Source of the DNA: JBBSDV01 sp038240335
GTDB lineage: Bacteria; Chloroflexota; Dehalococcoidia; DSTF01; JACRBR01
Assembly (NCBI GenBank): GCA_038240335.1
Contig: JBBSDV010000057.1
Location: 1 to 16,319, forward strand
Length of the DNA: 16,319 nt
Direction: 5' to 3'
Below, in pieces: positions 6,895 to 13,889 of this stretch. Position 1 is the first letter of the stretch. Every line of letters starts with the position of its first letter. The translations under genes were made by a program, and so were the position numbers. The notes under the pieces are model-generated. The model was not told the origin of the DNA. It was given only the letters and a program-made list of their open reading frames with translations, and made no database searches.

Positions 6895-7907
6895 TCGATC
6901 ACCGTCGTGATCTGGCCCTTCGTCACGCGCCAGACCAGCAGCCGCGCGATCGCATTGACGACGAGCGTGATCAACAGCAGCAGCAGACCGATGTAGATCA
7001 GCGCCGCGAGGTGCATATCGTTCTCGACCTCGCGAAATTGGTTCGCGATCACGCTCGCCATCGTGTACGCCGGCGAAAAGATCGAGTCCGGCACGTTCGT
7101 GTTGTTGCCGATCACGAGCGCCACCGCCAGCGTCTCGCCGATCGCCCGCGCCAGCCCGAGGATCGCCGCGCCGAGAACGCCGGAACGCGCGTACGGCAGC
7201 ACCGCGATGCGGATCATCTCCCACCGCGTCGCGCCCAGCGCCAGGATCCCTTCGCGCTGCGAACGCGGCACCGCCGCGATCACGTCGCGCGAGATGGCGA
7301 CGATCGTCGGCAGGATCATGATCGTGAGGATCAACACCGCCGCAAAGATGCCGACGGCGAGCGGCGGCCCGTGTACGTACGGCAGCCACGAGAAGTAGTC
7401 GAGGATCAGGGGACCCGCCGTATGCTGAATCCACGGACCGAGGACAAACACTCCCCACAGTCCGTACACGACGCTCGGAATCGCCGCCAGCAGCTCGACC
7501 ATGTACGACACCGGCACCCGGATCCATCGCGGCGCGAACTCGACGAGAAACAGCGCCGCTCCGACGCCGACGACCGTGCCGAAGACCAGCGCCAACAGCG
7601 ATGTGATCAGCGTGCCGGCGATGAACGGCAGCGCGCCGAACTGCTGCTTCGGCGGGTTCCATTCCGTCGACCAGATGAACGGCAGGCCGAATCGATGGAT
7701 CGCCGGCCACGCGCCGCGCGTCAATTCATAGAGGATGGCGACGACGAGCAGCAGAACACCGACGGCGAACGCCGACACGATCACCCGGAACGCCTGCTCG
7801 CGCGGGTCAGCGCGGCCGAGGATGCTTCGCGAATCGCGCGCCCGGCGCGGCTCTTGTGCGTCGGAAACCTGCATCAGTACCTGCGGCGTGCGCATGGCGG
7901 CGGGCAT
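6891..7907 (-). CDS. pstC: Phosphate ABC transporter permease PstC
   Basis: PstC is the second Pst channel subunit. The protein is 338 aa. A basic, Gln/Arg-rich cytoplasmic tail (1-38) leads into TM1 (about 40-62). A periplasmic or extracellular loop (64-95) with WNPPKQQFGALPFI is typical of PstC. Five more membrane segments follow, and the EAA loop is at 219-240 (EGILALGATRWEMIRIAVLPYA). ARAIGETLAVALVIGN (253-268) is a strong PstC/PstA signature. In-frame ATGs at 7907, 7895 and 7874 are all possible; none has a good SD, so the first is a choice of convenience. It lies 39 nt downstream of pstS and overlaps pstA by 4 nt. Confidence 0.96.
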   Translation of the reverse strand: MPAAMRTPQVLMQVSDAQEPRRARDSRSILGRADPREQAFRVIVSAFAVGVLLLVVAILYELTRGAWPAIHRFGLPFIWSTEWNPPKQQFGALPFIAGTLITSLLALVFGTVVGVGAALFLVEFAPRWIRVPVSYMVELLAAIPSVVYGLWGVFVLGPWIQHTAGPLILDYFSWLPYVHGPPLAVGIFAAVLILTIMILPTIVAISRDVIAAVPRSQREGILALGATRWEMIRIAVLPYARSGVLGAAILGLARAIGETLAVALVIGNNTNVPDSIFSPAYTMASVIANQFREVENDMHLAALIYIGLLLLLITLVVNAIARLLVWRVTKGQITTVIE

Positions 7908-7946
7908 CGTACATGTCCCGCCGCTAGCGCGTGTACGTACTCGTAC

Positions 7947-9203
7947 TTACTTGAGGAGCGGCTGCCCACCCGACGTGATGTCCGTCGTCAACGTCTTCTC
8001 GACCATCTTCACGACCGGCGCCGGCAGCGGCGCGTAATTCAATTCCGTCGTCGTCTTCTGTCCATCGTGGATCGCCCACCAAAGCAGATCGACGAGCGCC
8101 TTGCCCTTGGCTGCGTTCGGCTGATCCTTGTAGAGCAGGATATACGTGAAACTCGCTATCGGATATGCACCCTTCGCCGGCGAGTCCACGATGCTGACAC
8201 GGTAGTCCGCTGGTATCGAGACGCCGGTCGCTGCGAGCGATGTGCTGTCGACCGTCGGCGTGACATAGTCGCCGGACTTCGTCTTGATCTCCGCCACTGG
8301 CAGGTTGTTGCTCTTCGCATAGAGAAGCTCGACGTAGCCGATGGAGTTCTTGTTCTGCTTCACCTGTTGCGTGACGCCGTCGTTGCCCTGACCGCCGATG
8401 CCCGTTGGCCACTGCGGGTTCTTGCTCGTGCCGGGGCCGCTCGCCCAGTCCGTGCTCACCTTCGTAAGATAGTCGGTGAAGACAAAGCTCGTGCCGCTTC
8501 CATCGGCGCGGTGAACGACGACGATCTCGGCCGATGGTAACGTGACGCCGCTGTTCTGGCCCGCGATCGCCGCGTCGTTCCACTTCGTGATCTTGCCGAG
8601 AAAGATCTGCGCGAGCGTCGGGCCGTCCAGCTTGAGCGGCGCCGACACACCATCCAGGCTGTACGTGATGACGACGGCCCCGAGTGTCGTCGGCACGTGT
8701 TGGATGCCCGGCGCCTTGGACAGCTCGTCGTCCGACATCGGCGCGTCGCTCGCGCCGAAGTCGACCGTCTTCTCGGTGATCTGCTTGATGCCGCCGCCGG
8801 AGCCGATCGACTGATAGTTCACTTCGACGCCGGGCGCCACGGACGATTTGTAATCGGAGAACCAGCGCGTGTAGAGCGGATTCGGGAACGTCGCGCCCGC
8901 ACCGGTCAGTTGCGCGCTGTCACCCTTGCCAACGTCCGACGGAATGCTGCTTCCAGTCGTGCTGGTCTGGCTGCCCGTCGTCGTGGATCCCGCCGCCGCC
9001 GTCGTCGCCTTCGTGGCGGCAGCCGTCGGCTGCTTCGCCACCGCCGTCGCGGTCTTGTCCTTATCGCTCGTGCTCGTGCCGCACGCCGATAGCAGCAGGG
9101 CCGCGCCGGTTGCCGCAATCGCGATTAGCGCGAAGAGCGTTCTGCCCTTCATCTTCGAAACAATCACCCTGTACGTTCTCCTTCTTTGCTTCAAGCACTC
9201 CAC
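7947..9203 (-). CDS. pstS: Phosphate-binding lipoprotein PstS
   Basis: PstS captures phosphate outside the cell and delivers it to PstC/PstA. From the GTG at 9203 it is 418 aa: a basic n-region, a hydrophobic stretch, and the lipobox LLSAC with Cys41. A Thr/Ser/Ala-rich linker (42-95) precedes the PBP domain. PstS motifs are TGAGATFPNPLYTRW (100-114), QSIGSGGGIKQI (131-142), DFGASDAPM (148-156), the phosphate-loop HRADGSGTSF (231-240) and NSIGYVELLYA (286-296). GTG 9203 is chosen because GAGGAGGAGG (9208-9217) allows an SD at 4-7 nt. Alternatives are GTG 9167, with AAGGAG 10 nt away, and ATG 9152, with none. It is the first pst gene and probably responds to phosphate starvation through the Pho-box-like array upstream. 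Confidence 0.95.
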   Translation of the reverse strand: MECLKQRRRTYRVIVSKMKGRTLFALIAIAATGAALLLSACGTSTSDKDKTATAVAKQPTAAATKATTAAAGSTTTGSQTSTTGSSIPSDVGKGDSAQLTGAGATFPNPLYTRWFSDYKSSVAPGVEVNYQSIGSGGGIKQITEKTVDFGASDAPMSDDELSKAPGIQHVPTTLGAVVITYSLDGVSAPLKLDGPTLAQIFLGKITKWNDAAIAGQNSGVTLPSAEIVVVHRADGSGTSFVFTDYLTKVSTDWASGPGTSKNPQWPTGIGGQGNDGVTQQVKQNKNSIGYVELLYAKSNNLPVAEIKTKSGDYVTPTVDSTSLAATGVSIPADYRVSIVDSPAKGAYPIASFTYILLYKDQPNAAKGKALVDLLWWAIHDGQKTTTELNYAPLPAPVVKMVEKTLTTDITSGGQPLLK

Positions 9204-9207
9204 CCAA

Positions 9208-9217
9208 CCTCCTCCTC
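9208..9217 (-). promoter_or_regulatory. Strong RBS deciding the pstS start
   Basis: On the minus strand GAGGAGGAGG precedes GTG 9203; AGGAGG can be placed 4 or 7 nt from it. A second SD, AAGGAG (9178-9183), lies within the extended reading frame, 10 nt before GTG 9167. The triple GAG makes the upstream start the better supported one. Confidence 0.6.
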
Positions 9218-9239
9218 AAGATGGTTGGCATTCGATCCG

Positions 9240-9283
9240 AGCGTACCCACGTCGCGTTAACAGGGGGTTAATAGGCATTAATG
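9240..9283 (-). promoter_or_regulatory. Pho-box-like TTAA array and -10 upstream of pstS
   Basis: On the minus strand, TTAATG, TTAACC and TTAACG occur in direct orientation, with TTAA at 9278-9281, 9268-9271 and 9257-9260 (periods 10 and 11 bp). This matches the roughly 11-bp direct-repeat logic of PhoP/PhoB sites, including the Bacillus TTAACA-type repeats. A possible -10, TACGCT (9240-9245), lies 9 nt downstream, as in Pho promoters where the box replaces the -35. The position, 40-80 nt before pstS, fits. The identity of the regulator is inferred. Confidence 0.55.
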
Positions 9284-9389
9284 GCGAGATCAACCGGCAC
9301 GACGATCCCAGAGCTGTGCCACCACCCATAGGAACCCCGGTCGTTCAGAAGCGCAATCCCTCGTCGGGCCGACAATGCGCTCAGGTGCA

Positions 9390-10826
9390 TTAGTAGCGCG
9401 CCGCGCGAGCTGCAACGAGGCGATCGAGCCAGAGTTGGGCATGCTGCACTTCGAACGTGGCGGCGGCGCGCCCCAGATGCGCACGAGCGCCCTCGAGATC
9501 ACCTCGCGCTTCCGCGACATCCGCCAGCCCCACATGGCACAGCGCGCGGTCGACGGTGCAGCGCTCGCGCTCGCACCATGCTTCGCCATCGCCAAGCACC
9601 TGCGCAGCTTCGTCGATGCGGCCGAGGCGCAGCAGTACCATCCCGCGCGCCGGAGCGAGCGCGCGTCCCTGCAATGTCGAGTACTTCGCGGCCGCGCCTG
9701 GCTTCGTCTCGAACGCAGCCGCGACATCGCCGACGAGCCGATCGTCGCCGAGCGCCACGATGCAGTCGGCCAGCGCCGGCGATTCCATCCACAGCGCCGA
9801 GTCATCGCGCCGTGCGATCTCGTGCCACGATTGCAACTCATGCCGCGCGGCATCCTCGTTGCCCGCGCGATACAGAACACCGGCAGCCCCACCGTGCGTC
9901 TGCGACATCGCCGTCGGCGCCCTACCCGCCCGCTCGGGATTCACCATCATCGCGACTGCGGAGCGCGTGTCGCCTCCCAGCTCGATCATCCAGAGCCGGT
10001 ACAGGTCGGCGCGAAAGTCGGTATTCGTCTCGAGCTGCGAGAGGAGCGCTTCGCAGCCGATGAAGTCGCCGCGCGCGAACGGCACGCCGGCCGCGTCGAC
10101 CAGTCCTAGTTGCTGAGTAAATCGGAGGTGCACCCCGCGAGCATAGTCAGCCGTTCGTAGAGCGAGGGCATACCCGCCGTCGAGATCGCCCATCTCGAGC
10201 GCTGTGAAGCCGGCGGCGCGGAGTGTCGCTGCCGCGTCGTCGTGCTGCTTGTACGCCACCCATTGTTCGTGCGTGCCGAGTTGCATGCGCACGAAGTCAG
10301 CCGGTCGCCCATCAGCGTACGCATTCCATGCGTCTGCGCCGGCGCGCGCGAGCAGCAGATCGCCGAACTGATGTTGTTCGGCAATCGCCATCGCTTCGTC
10401 AAACTTCGAAGCGGAATCGCCCTCCCTCCAGCGAAATCGCATCAGCAGCCGGGCGCGCAGGTACGGATCCGCATCGCCCAGTGCATCGAGCGCGTCCTGC
10501 GTCATCGCCGCTTGCCGATCAGGCGGCCCCCAGATGCGCAGGATCTCGAGCGTCGCGCGCGCCATGCCGGTGCCGTCGCCCCGTTCGCGGTACAGCGCGA
10601 TCGCACGGCGCAGCGTGCGCCAGGCCATGCTCGCTTCGGACATGTTCCAGTAGCAACGACCGAGCGCCGTCAGCAGCGCCGCCTCGTCCTCCTCGCCCTC
10701 GGCGGCGACGATGCTCGAGAGCGCCGCCTCGTACGCGCGCACGGCGTCGTCCCAGAGCGTCGCCGCTTCCGCCCGCTCTCCGGCCTGGCGATGAAGCCGC
10801 GCTGCGCTGTTGTCGGATGGTGTCAT
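9390..10826 (-). CDS. TPR-like helical repeat protein, 478 aa
   Basis: The protein is Ala/Leu/Arg/Asp-rich and almost wholly helical, with repeated helix-turn-helix units of TPR type. Examples are A-x-x-LWDDAVRAYEAAL (about 22-36), LGRCYWNMSEASMAWRTLRRAIALYRERGD (55-84), GLADVAEARGDLEGARAHLGRAA near 440-462, and several ALEMGDLDGGYALA-like units in between. It has no signal peptide, membrane segment or catalytic motif. Such arrays form the C-terminal half of large AAA-ATPase/LuxR or cyclase regulators in related bacteria, but no ATPase or HTH domain is joined here. The frame stays open upstream of ATG 10826 without a clear start or SD. It is the same strand as pstS but about 190 nt upstream, so co-transcription is uncertain. 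A scaffolding or protein-binding role is inferred only. Confidence 0.75.
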   Translation of the reverse strand: MTPSDNSAARLHRQAGERAEAATLWDDAVRAYEAALSSIVAAEGEEDEAALLTALGRCYWNMSEASMAWRTLRRAIALYRERGDGTGMARATLEILRIWGPPDRQAAMTQDALDALGDADPYLRARLLMRFRWREGDSASKFDEAMAIAEQHQFGDLLLARAGADAWNAYADGRPADFVRMQLGTHEQWVAYKQHDDAAATLRAAGFTALEMGDLDGGYALALRTADYARGVHLRFTQQLGLVDAAGVPFARGDFIGCEALLSQLETNTDFRADLYRLWMIELGGDTRSAVAMMVNPERAGRAPTAMSQTHGGAAGVLYRAGNEDAARHELQSWHEIARRDDSALWMESPALADCIVALGDDRLVGDVAAAFETKPGAAAKYSTLQGRALAPARGMVLLRLGRIDEAAQVLGDGEAWCERERCTVDRALCHVGLADVAEARGDLEGARAHLGRAAATFEVQHAQLWLDRLVAARAARY

Positions 10827-10995
10827 GCCACGTTTGCCGTTCTCGAGCTTCCCGGCGGATGATCGACGGCGAGGGCGTCCGGAAGTTGATTTGCAGGGCC
10901 GAACGGGGTTGGACGTCGACCGTTGTTGGTTCGGACGGCAGAGTACCGCGCGGCAGTCCGTATTTACAGCTGGTTTACGTGTGACATGCGATTCG

Positions 10996-11025
10996 TTGAC
11001 ATCAACGGACTACGCTCGGTGTATG
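10996..11025 (+). promoter_or_regulatory. Candidate promoter for the small secreted protein
   Basis: A perfect TTGACA (10996-11001) is followed, 18 nt later, by TGTATG (11020-11025). Transcription would start around 11031, about 24 nt before the ATG at 11055. The -10 is imperfect. Nothing else is evident in 10827-10995. Confidence 0.4.
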
Positions 11026-11054
11026 CATCAAATCACGACGAACGGACCTTCGAG

Positions 11055-11333
11055 ATGATCCGCCGCATGCCGCGACGCGAGACTACGTGGTCTGGTTCGG
11101 ATCATGCGGGAGCTCGCACTGCTCTCGGCCGGCTGCCCGCCCGCAAACCGTTGCGTCTTGCGGCAATCGTGCTCGCGACGATGCTTTTGCTCGCGTTCCC
11201 GGCCGCGCTCGCGCTCGCCGCGGTCGTCGGCGACAGCAATGGACCGTTGTGCAATGAAAGCCGGAGCGCGTGCTGCGCCATGGCGACGGCCGGCGATCCG
11301 TCTCCCGTGACGTGCACGGACTTCGCTCCATAG
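11055..11333 (+). CDS. Possible small secreted or membrane-anchored Cys-containing protein, 92 aa
   Basis: I do not recognise the family. An Arg-rich n-region (1-34) leads into a strong hydrophobic segment (about 35-57), then an AxA-type site near ALALA-AV. The predicted exported part is only about 37 residues, Ser/Pro/Asp-containing, with four Cys (GPLC, SACC, VTC) that could form two disulfides. The start at 11055 follows a TTGACA promoter and is preferred over 10923, which precedes that promoter. There is no clear SD. A hairpin with a short T-run lies just downstream. The gene converges on the 175-aa protein gene. The signal-like segment, promoter and terminator support a real gene, but a chance frame cannot be excluded. 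Confidence 0.4.
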   Translation: MIRRMPRRETTWSGSDHAGARTALGRLPARKPLRLAAIVLATMLLLAFPAALALAAVVGDSNGPLCNESRSACCAMATAGDPSPVTCTDFAP

Positions 11334-11380
11334 CGTATTCGCCAGTCGCTATGTGTGGTGCCGCGCATATGCGCGCTTTT
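11329..11380 (+). terminator. Candidate terminator after the small secreted protein gene
   Basis: CATAGCG (11329-11335, containing the stop codon) pairs with CGCTATG (11347-11353). Nine nt later CGCGC-ATAT-GCGCG (11362-11375) is followed by CTTTT (11376-11380). The second hairpin has the layout of a weak Rho-independent terminator on the plus strand. The T-run is short. Confidence 0.35.
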
Positions 11381-11440
11381 CAACACAATGGGGAAGGCTG
11401 AGATCCCGCGTCGAGCTTCCAGCTACGTCGTTCACATCAG

Positions 11441-11968
11441 TTAGCGCAGCACACCGGCGAGCGATGCGCAGCGCTGGTCTGCCTCTCGCACGAGCGCATC
11501 GCGATCCATTCCGCTCGAACGCTCGCCCGCGCGAAACGCGATCGTGACGACGACGACGCCATGCCGGGTCACTGCCAGGTCGCGAGACGCGCGTCCTCCG
11601 ATGGGCCGGTCGATAGCGTTTGCATGCGACGAGCGCAGCGCCCAACGCGGCAGAATGCCGACGTGCTGGCGGACGACGTCTCCGCTCTCCTCGTGGCTCA
11701 GCCTTACATCGAGATCGGCAATGAACACCGATCGCACGTCGTTCGCAATGTCCGGATCGGGAGACCCACCCGCATTTGGATCGAGCCGCCATCCCGGAGC
11801 CATGTCGTCCGGAGCAATCAGCGCCGGTCGCAACAGCAGCTCCGTCATCGCCGAACGCAAGCGATCGCCGTCCGAATCGCGCTCTTCGGCGATATGCGCT
11901 GCAGTACGCCCGTCGGCGAGCGTCTGCAGGGCGAACAAGAGGGGAAGCGTGTTAGGGATCGTAAGCAC
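11441..11968 (-). CDS. Hypothetical protein, 175 aa
   Basis: I do not recognise a named family. I start it at GTG 11968 because GGGAGGAG (11979-11986) lies 10 nt upstream and an extended -10 box lies before that; the upstream ATG (12010) would precede the promoter. Residues 1-20 are moderately hydrophobic (LTIPNTLPLLFALQTLA), a weak signal or membrane candidate. The middle has LLLRPALIAPDDMAPGW (about 45-61), like the L-x-x-xDLPxGW motif of exported proteins in Actinobacteria and Chloroflexota. The C-terminal part, with HGVVVVTIAFRAGE then an A-L-V-R-E-A-D-Q-R helix, fits the end of the same fold. It is divergent from purU. The similarity is from memory and remains a suggestion. Confidence 0.6.
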   Translation of the reverse strand: MLTIPNTLPLLFALQTLADGRTAAHIAEERDSDGDRLRSAMTELLLRPALIAPDDMAPGWRLDPNAGGSPDPDIANDVRSVFIADLDVRLSHEESGDVVRQHVGILPRWALRSSHANAIDRPIGGRASRDLAVTRHGVVVVTIAFRAGERSSGMDRDALVREADQRCASLAGVLR

Positions 11969-11978
11969 CTGGGACCGT

Positions 11979-12003
11979 CTCCTCCCGCGAAAAATGTATA
12001 CCA
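11979..12003 (-). promoter_or_regulatory. Extended -10 promoter and RBS of the 175-aa gene
   Basis: On the minus strand TGG-TATACA (12003 to 11995) forms an extended -10. It would start transcription near 11987, right before GGGAGGAG (11979-11986). That places GTG 11968 about 20 nt into the message. No good -35 is seen at 17 nt, as expected for extended -10 promoters. Confidence 0.45.
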
Positions 12004-12066
12004 AGACCATAACAGCCAAGGCGTGTGCCGTTACATACCCATTCTGGACGTGTCTCCAACCGCTCT

Positions 12067-12089
12067 GGTGTTGGCGAAATGCCAGCACC
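12067..12089. promoter_or_regulatory. Near-perfect inverted repeat in the divergent purU upstream region
   Basis: GGTGTTGGC (12067-12075) and GCCAGCACC (12081-12089) flank GAAAT, with one G-T mismatch in nine pairs. It lies between the divergent 175-aa gene and purU. It could be an operator for a dimeric regulator or a leader hairpin; I do not recognise the motif. Confidence 0.4.
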
Positions 12090-12193
12090 GCTGCTGACCG
12101 CCAGTGCTTTCGATAGGACGACTGGTGCACGAATCGGAACGCTTTGTCCGCTCGATAGCCGCCTCGCCGTTCCCACCGGTTACGCTTACGGTC

Positions 12194-13048
12194 ATGAGCG
12201 TCACCGCCGTGCTGCTGCTGTCGTGCAGCGATCAGAAGGGTCTCGTCGCAGCTGTCTCCGACTTCCTGTACCGGCACGACGGCAATATCGTCCATGCCGA
12301 TCAGCACACCGACATCGAGGAGGCTGTCTTCCTCCAGCGCGTCGAATGGGAGCTTTCGGGCTTCGCGATCGAGCGTGGCGATATCCAGGCAGCGTTCGCA
12401 CCGATCGCCGAGCGCTTCGGAATGACATGGAGTCTGCGCTTCTCGGACTACGTGCCGCGAGTCGCGCTCCTCGTGTCGAGCATGCAGCACTGCATGTACG
12501 ACATCCTGGCGCGCTGGCGGTTGGGAGAATTACGCGCGGAGATCCCGCTCGTCATCAGCAACCATGACGACGCGCGCGCAATCGTCGCCGAGTTCGGGCC
12601 GCAGTACGCACACCTGCCAATCGCCAAGGGCGAGAAGGCGGCGCAGGAAGCGAGCATCGTCGAGCAGCTCGAAGCGCATCGCATCGACCTCGTGATCCTC
12701 GCCCGGTACATGCAGATCCTCAGCGACGACGTCGTGCGCCGCTACCCAGAGCGCATCATCAACATCCATCACTCGTTTCTGCCGGCCTTCGCCGGCGCCC
12801 GGCCCTATCACCAGGCGCACGAACGCGGCGTCAAGATCATTGGCGCCACGGCACACTATGCAACGGCAGCGCTCGATCAGGGACCTATCATCGACCAGGA
12901 TGTGGCGCGCGTGAGCCACCGCGACTCCGTCACCGATCTTGTGCGCAAGGGACGCGATCTCGAACGCGTCGTCCTTGCCCGCGCCGTCGATCTGCACCTG
13001 CGCAACCGCATCCTGGTGTACGGCAACAAGACGGTCGTCTTCGACTAG
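12194..13048 (+). CDS. purU: Formyltetrahydrofolate deformylase
   Basis: PurU hydrolyses 10-formyl-THF to formate and THF, balancing one-carbon units and feeding formate to PurT. From the ATG at 12194 it is 284 aa, the family length; 30 further in-frame upstream residues look non-coding. The N-terminal ACT domain (about 1-85) has LSCSDQKGLVAAVSDFL and HADQHTD. The formyltransferase domain (about 88-284) has RYMQILS, then IINIHHSFLPAFAGARPYHQ (188-207) with catalytic N190 and H192, and LDQGPIIDQ with D228. IGATAHY is intact. All residues equivalent to the PurN triad are present. No SD is seen; TACGCT 7 nt before the ATG may be a -10. Its stop codon overlaps that of the convergent DUF6886 gene. 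Confidence 0.96.
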   Translation: MSVTAVLLLSCSDQKGLVAAVSDFLYRHDGNIVHADQHTDIEEAVFLQRVEWELSGFAIERGDIQAAFAPIAERFGMTWSLRFSDYVPRVALLVSSMQHCMYDILARWRLGELRAEIPLVISNHDDARAIVAEFGPQYAHLPIAKGEKAAQEASIVEQLEAHRIDLVILARYMQILSDDVVRRYPERIINIHHSFLPAFAGARPYHQAHERGVKIIGATAHYATAALDQGPIIDQDVARVSHRDSVTDLVRKGRDLERVVLARAVDLHLRNRILVYGNKTVVFD

Positions 13049-13602
13049 GACGACGGCCATCCTCGGGCGTTGCGAAGCCGCGTGCCGGAGAAGTGCAACG
13101 TTGTCTCGGTGATCCGCTGCCAGAGTCCCTGTAGCGACGGCGTGATCCGTAATTCAATGTGTGCGTCGGCGAGAGACGAGAGCAGATCGGTCATCGGCTC
13201 GACATTCCGCGGCTCGACGGCGAGCCTGCTCACGTAATGGCCACTGTCATCGTCGCGCGCGAAGGAGAAGGTCTCCGGCGGCATGTCATAGCGGTAGAGC
13301 ACCGTGCGTCGCACGCGGTCGAGCCACGTTGCTTCGATGGCGATGACCATCTTCGCGTCGACGCCCGCGAACCAGCGTTCGCGATCGGCAGCACTCGTGT
13401 CGCCACCGGGCCAGAAGCATGCCCGGGGACAGTCGCGCGGGAAGTAATACATCGGTGCGTGCCATTCGTCGATTGCCCAGACCAGTGGCGTCTCATCGTC
13501 GCCCGCCGACGTGGCCGGTGCAACCAGAGACGCTATGCGTGGTGGCGGGCGAGGTTCGAACCGCTCGATGCCGGCTTCTTCGCTGAAGTGGTACAAGCGC
13601 AT
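13045..13602 (-). CDS. DUF6886 family protein
   Basis: The 185-aa sequence matches the DUF6886 pattern: YHFSEE near the start with FEPRP, then PLVWAIDEWHAPMYYFPRDCPR (about 39-60), WF near 77-78, LYRYDMP (101-107), VSRLAVEP (123-130) and a C-terminal RLRNARGW. The conserved His, Trp and Asp-Glu residues suggest a small enzymatic or ligand-binding protein, but no function is established. It is cytoplasmic, with no signal or membrane segment. The ATG is preceded by TACACT five nt upstream and no SD, suggesting a leaderless message. The gene is convergent with purU and they share CTAG (13045-13048) as both stops. Confidence 0.85.
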   Translation of the reverse strand: MRLYHFSEEAGIERFEPRPPPRIASLVAPATSAGDDETPLVWAIDEWHAPMYYFPRDCPRACFWPGGDTSAADRERWFAGVDAKMVIAIEATWLDRVRRTVLYRYDMPPETFSFARDDDSGHYVSRLAVEPRNVEPMTDLLSSLADAHIELRITPSLQGLWQRITETTLHFSGTRLRNARGWPSS

Positions 13603-13607
13603 GAGTC

Positions 13608-13613
13608 AGTGTA
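13608..13613 (-). promoter_or_regulatory. Candidate -10 for a leaderless DUF6886 message
   Basis: On the minus strand TACACT ends five nt before ATG 13602, so transcription starting 6-8 nt downstream would begin at or next to the start codon. There is no SD and no evident -35. The same spacing is seen at moaD. Confidence 0.35.
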
Positions 13614-13780
13614 CGAGCGAACGAACGGACCTCGGCGTTTGCCTGAACCGGTGCTTTCTACCCTGAGAGGCCTCGCCCGTGTCGGGTTGTTCGCGGGCGG
13701 CAACCAATCTGCTTCGGACGCGGATCGTGCGTGATGCATTGACATAGCCGCACCTGGAACGACATTCACGTCCAAATCTA

Positions 13781-13810
13781 TTGACGCTAAGTTCTTTCGT
13801 CGCCTACACT
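13781..13810 (+). promoter_or_regulatory. Promoter of the zinc-ribbon gene
   Basis: TTGACG (13781-13786) and TACACT (13805-13810) are separated by 18 nt. Transcription would start near 13817, giving a leader of about 73 nt that ends in AAGGAGG. A second TTGACA at 13739-13744 lacks a good -10. Nothing else is evident in 13614-13780. Confidence 0.6.
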
Positions 13811-13889
13811 CGCTCTCATCCGCGGCCTAGATCGGGAACAACATAACGGCCGCCGTCTGGTCACTAGCTGTCTCAAGGAGGAACCTACC

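Noticed and set aside
6895..7710. Large minus-strand frame extending pstA upstream
   Set aside because: It overlaps pstC in another frame; pstA starts at the GTGA junction at 6894.
11386..11436. GGGGAAGGCTGAGA as a TPP riboswitch fragment
   Set aside because: The second conserved part (ACCTGAT and following) is absent and no thiamine gene is near.
12011..12490. N-terminal half of the 349-aa minus-strand frame antisense to purU
   Set aside because: It is a shadow of purU; the real gene starts at GTG 11968 after its own promoter and SD.
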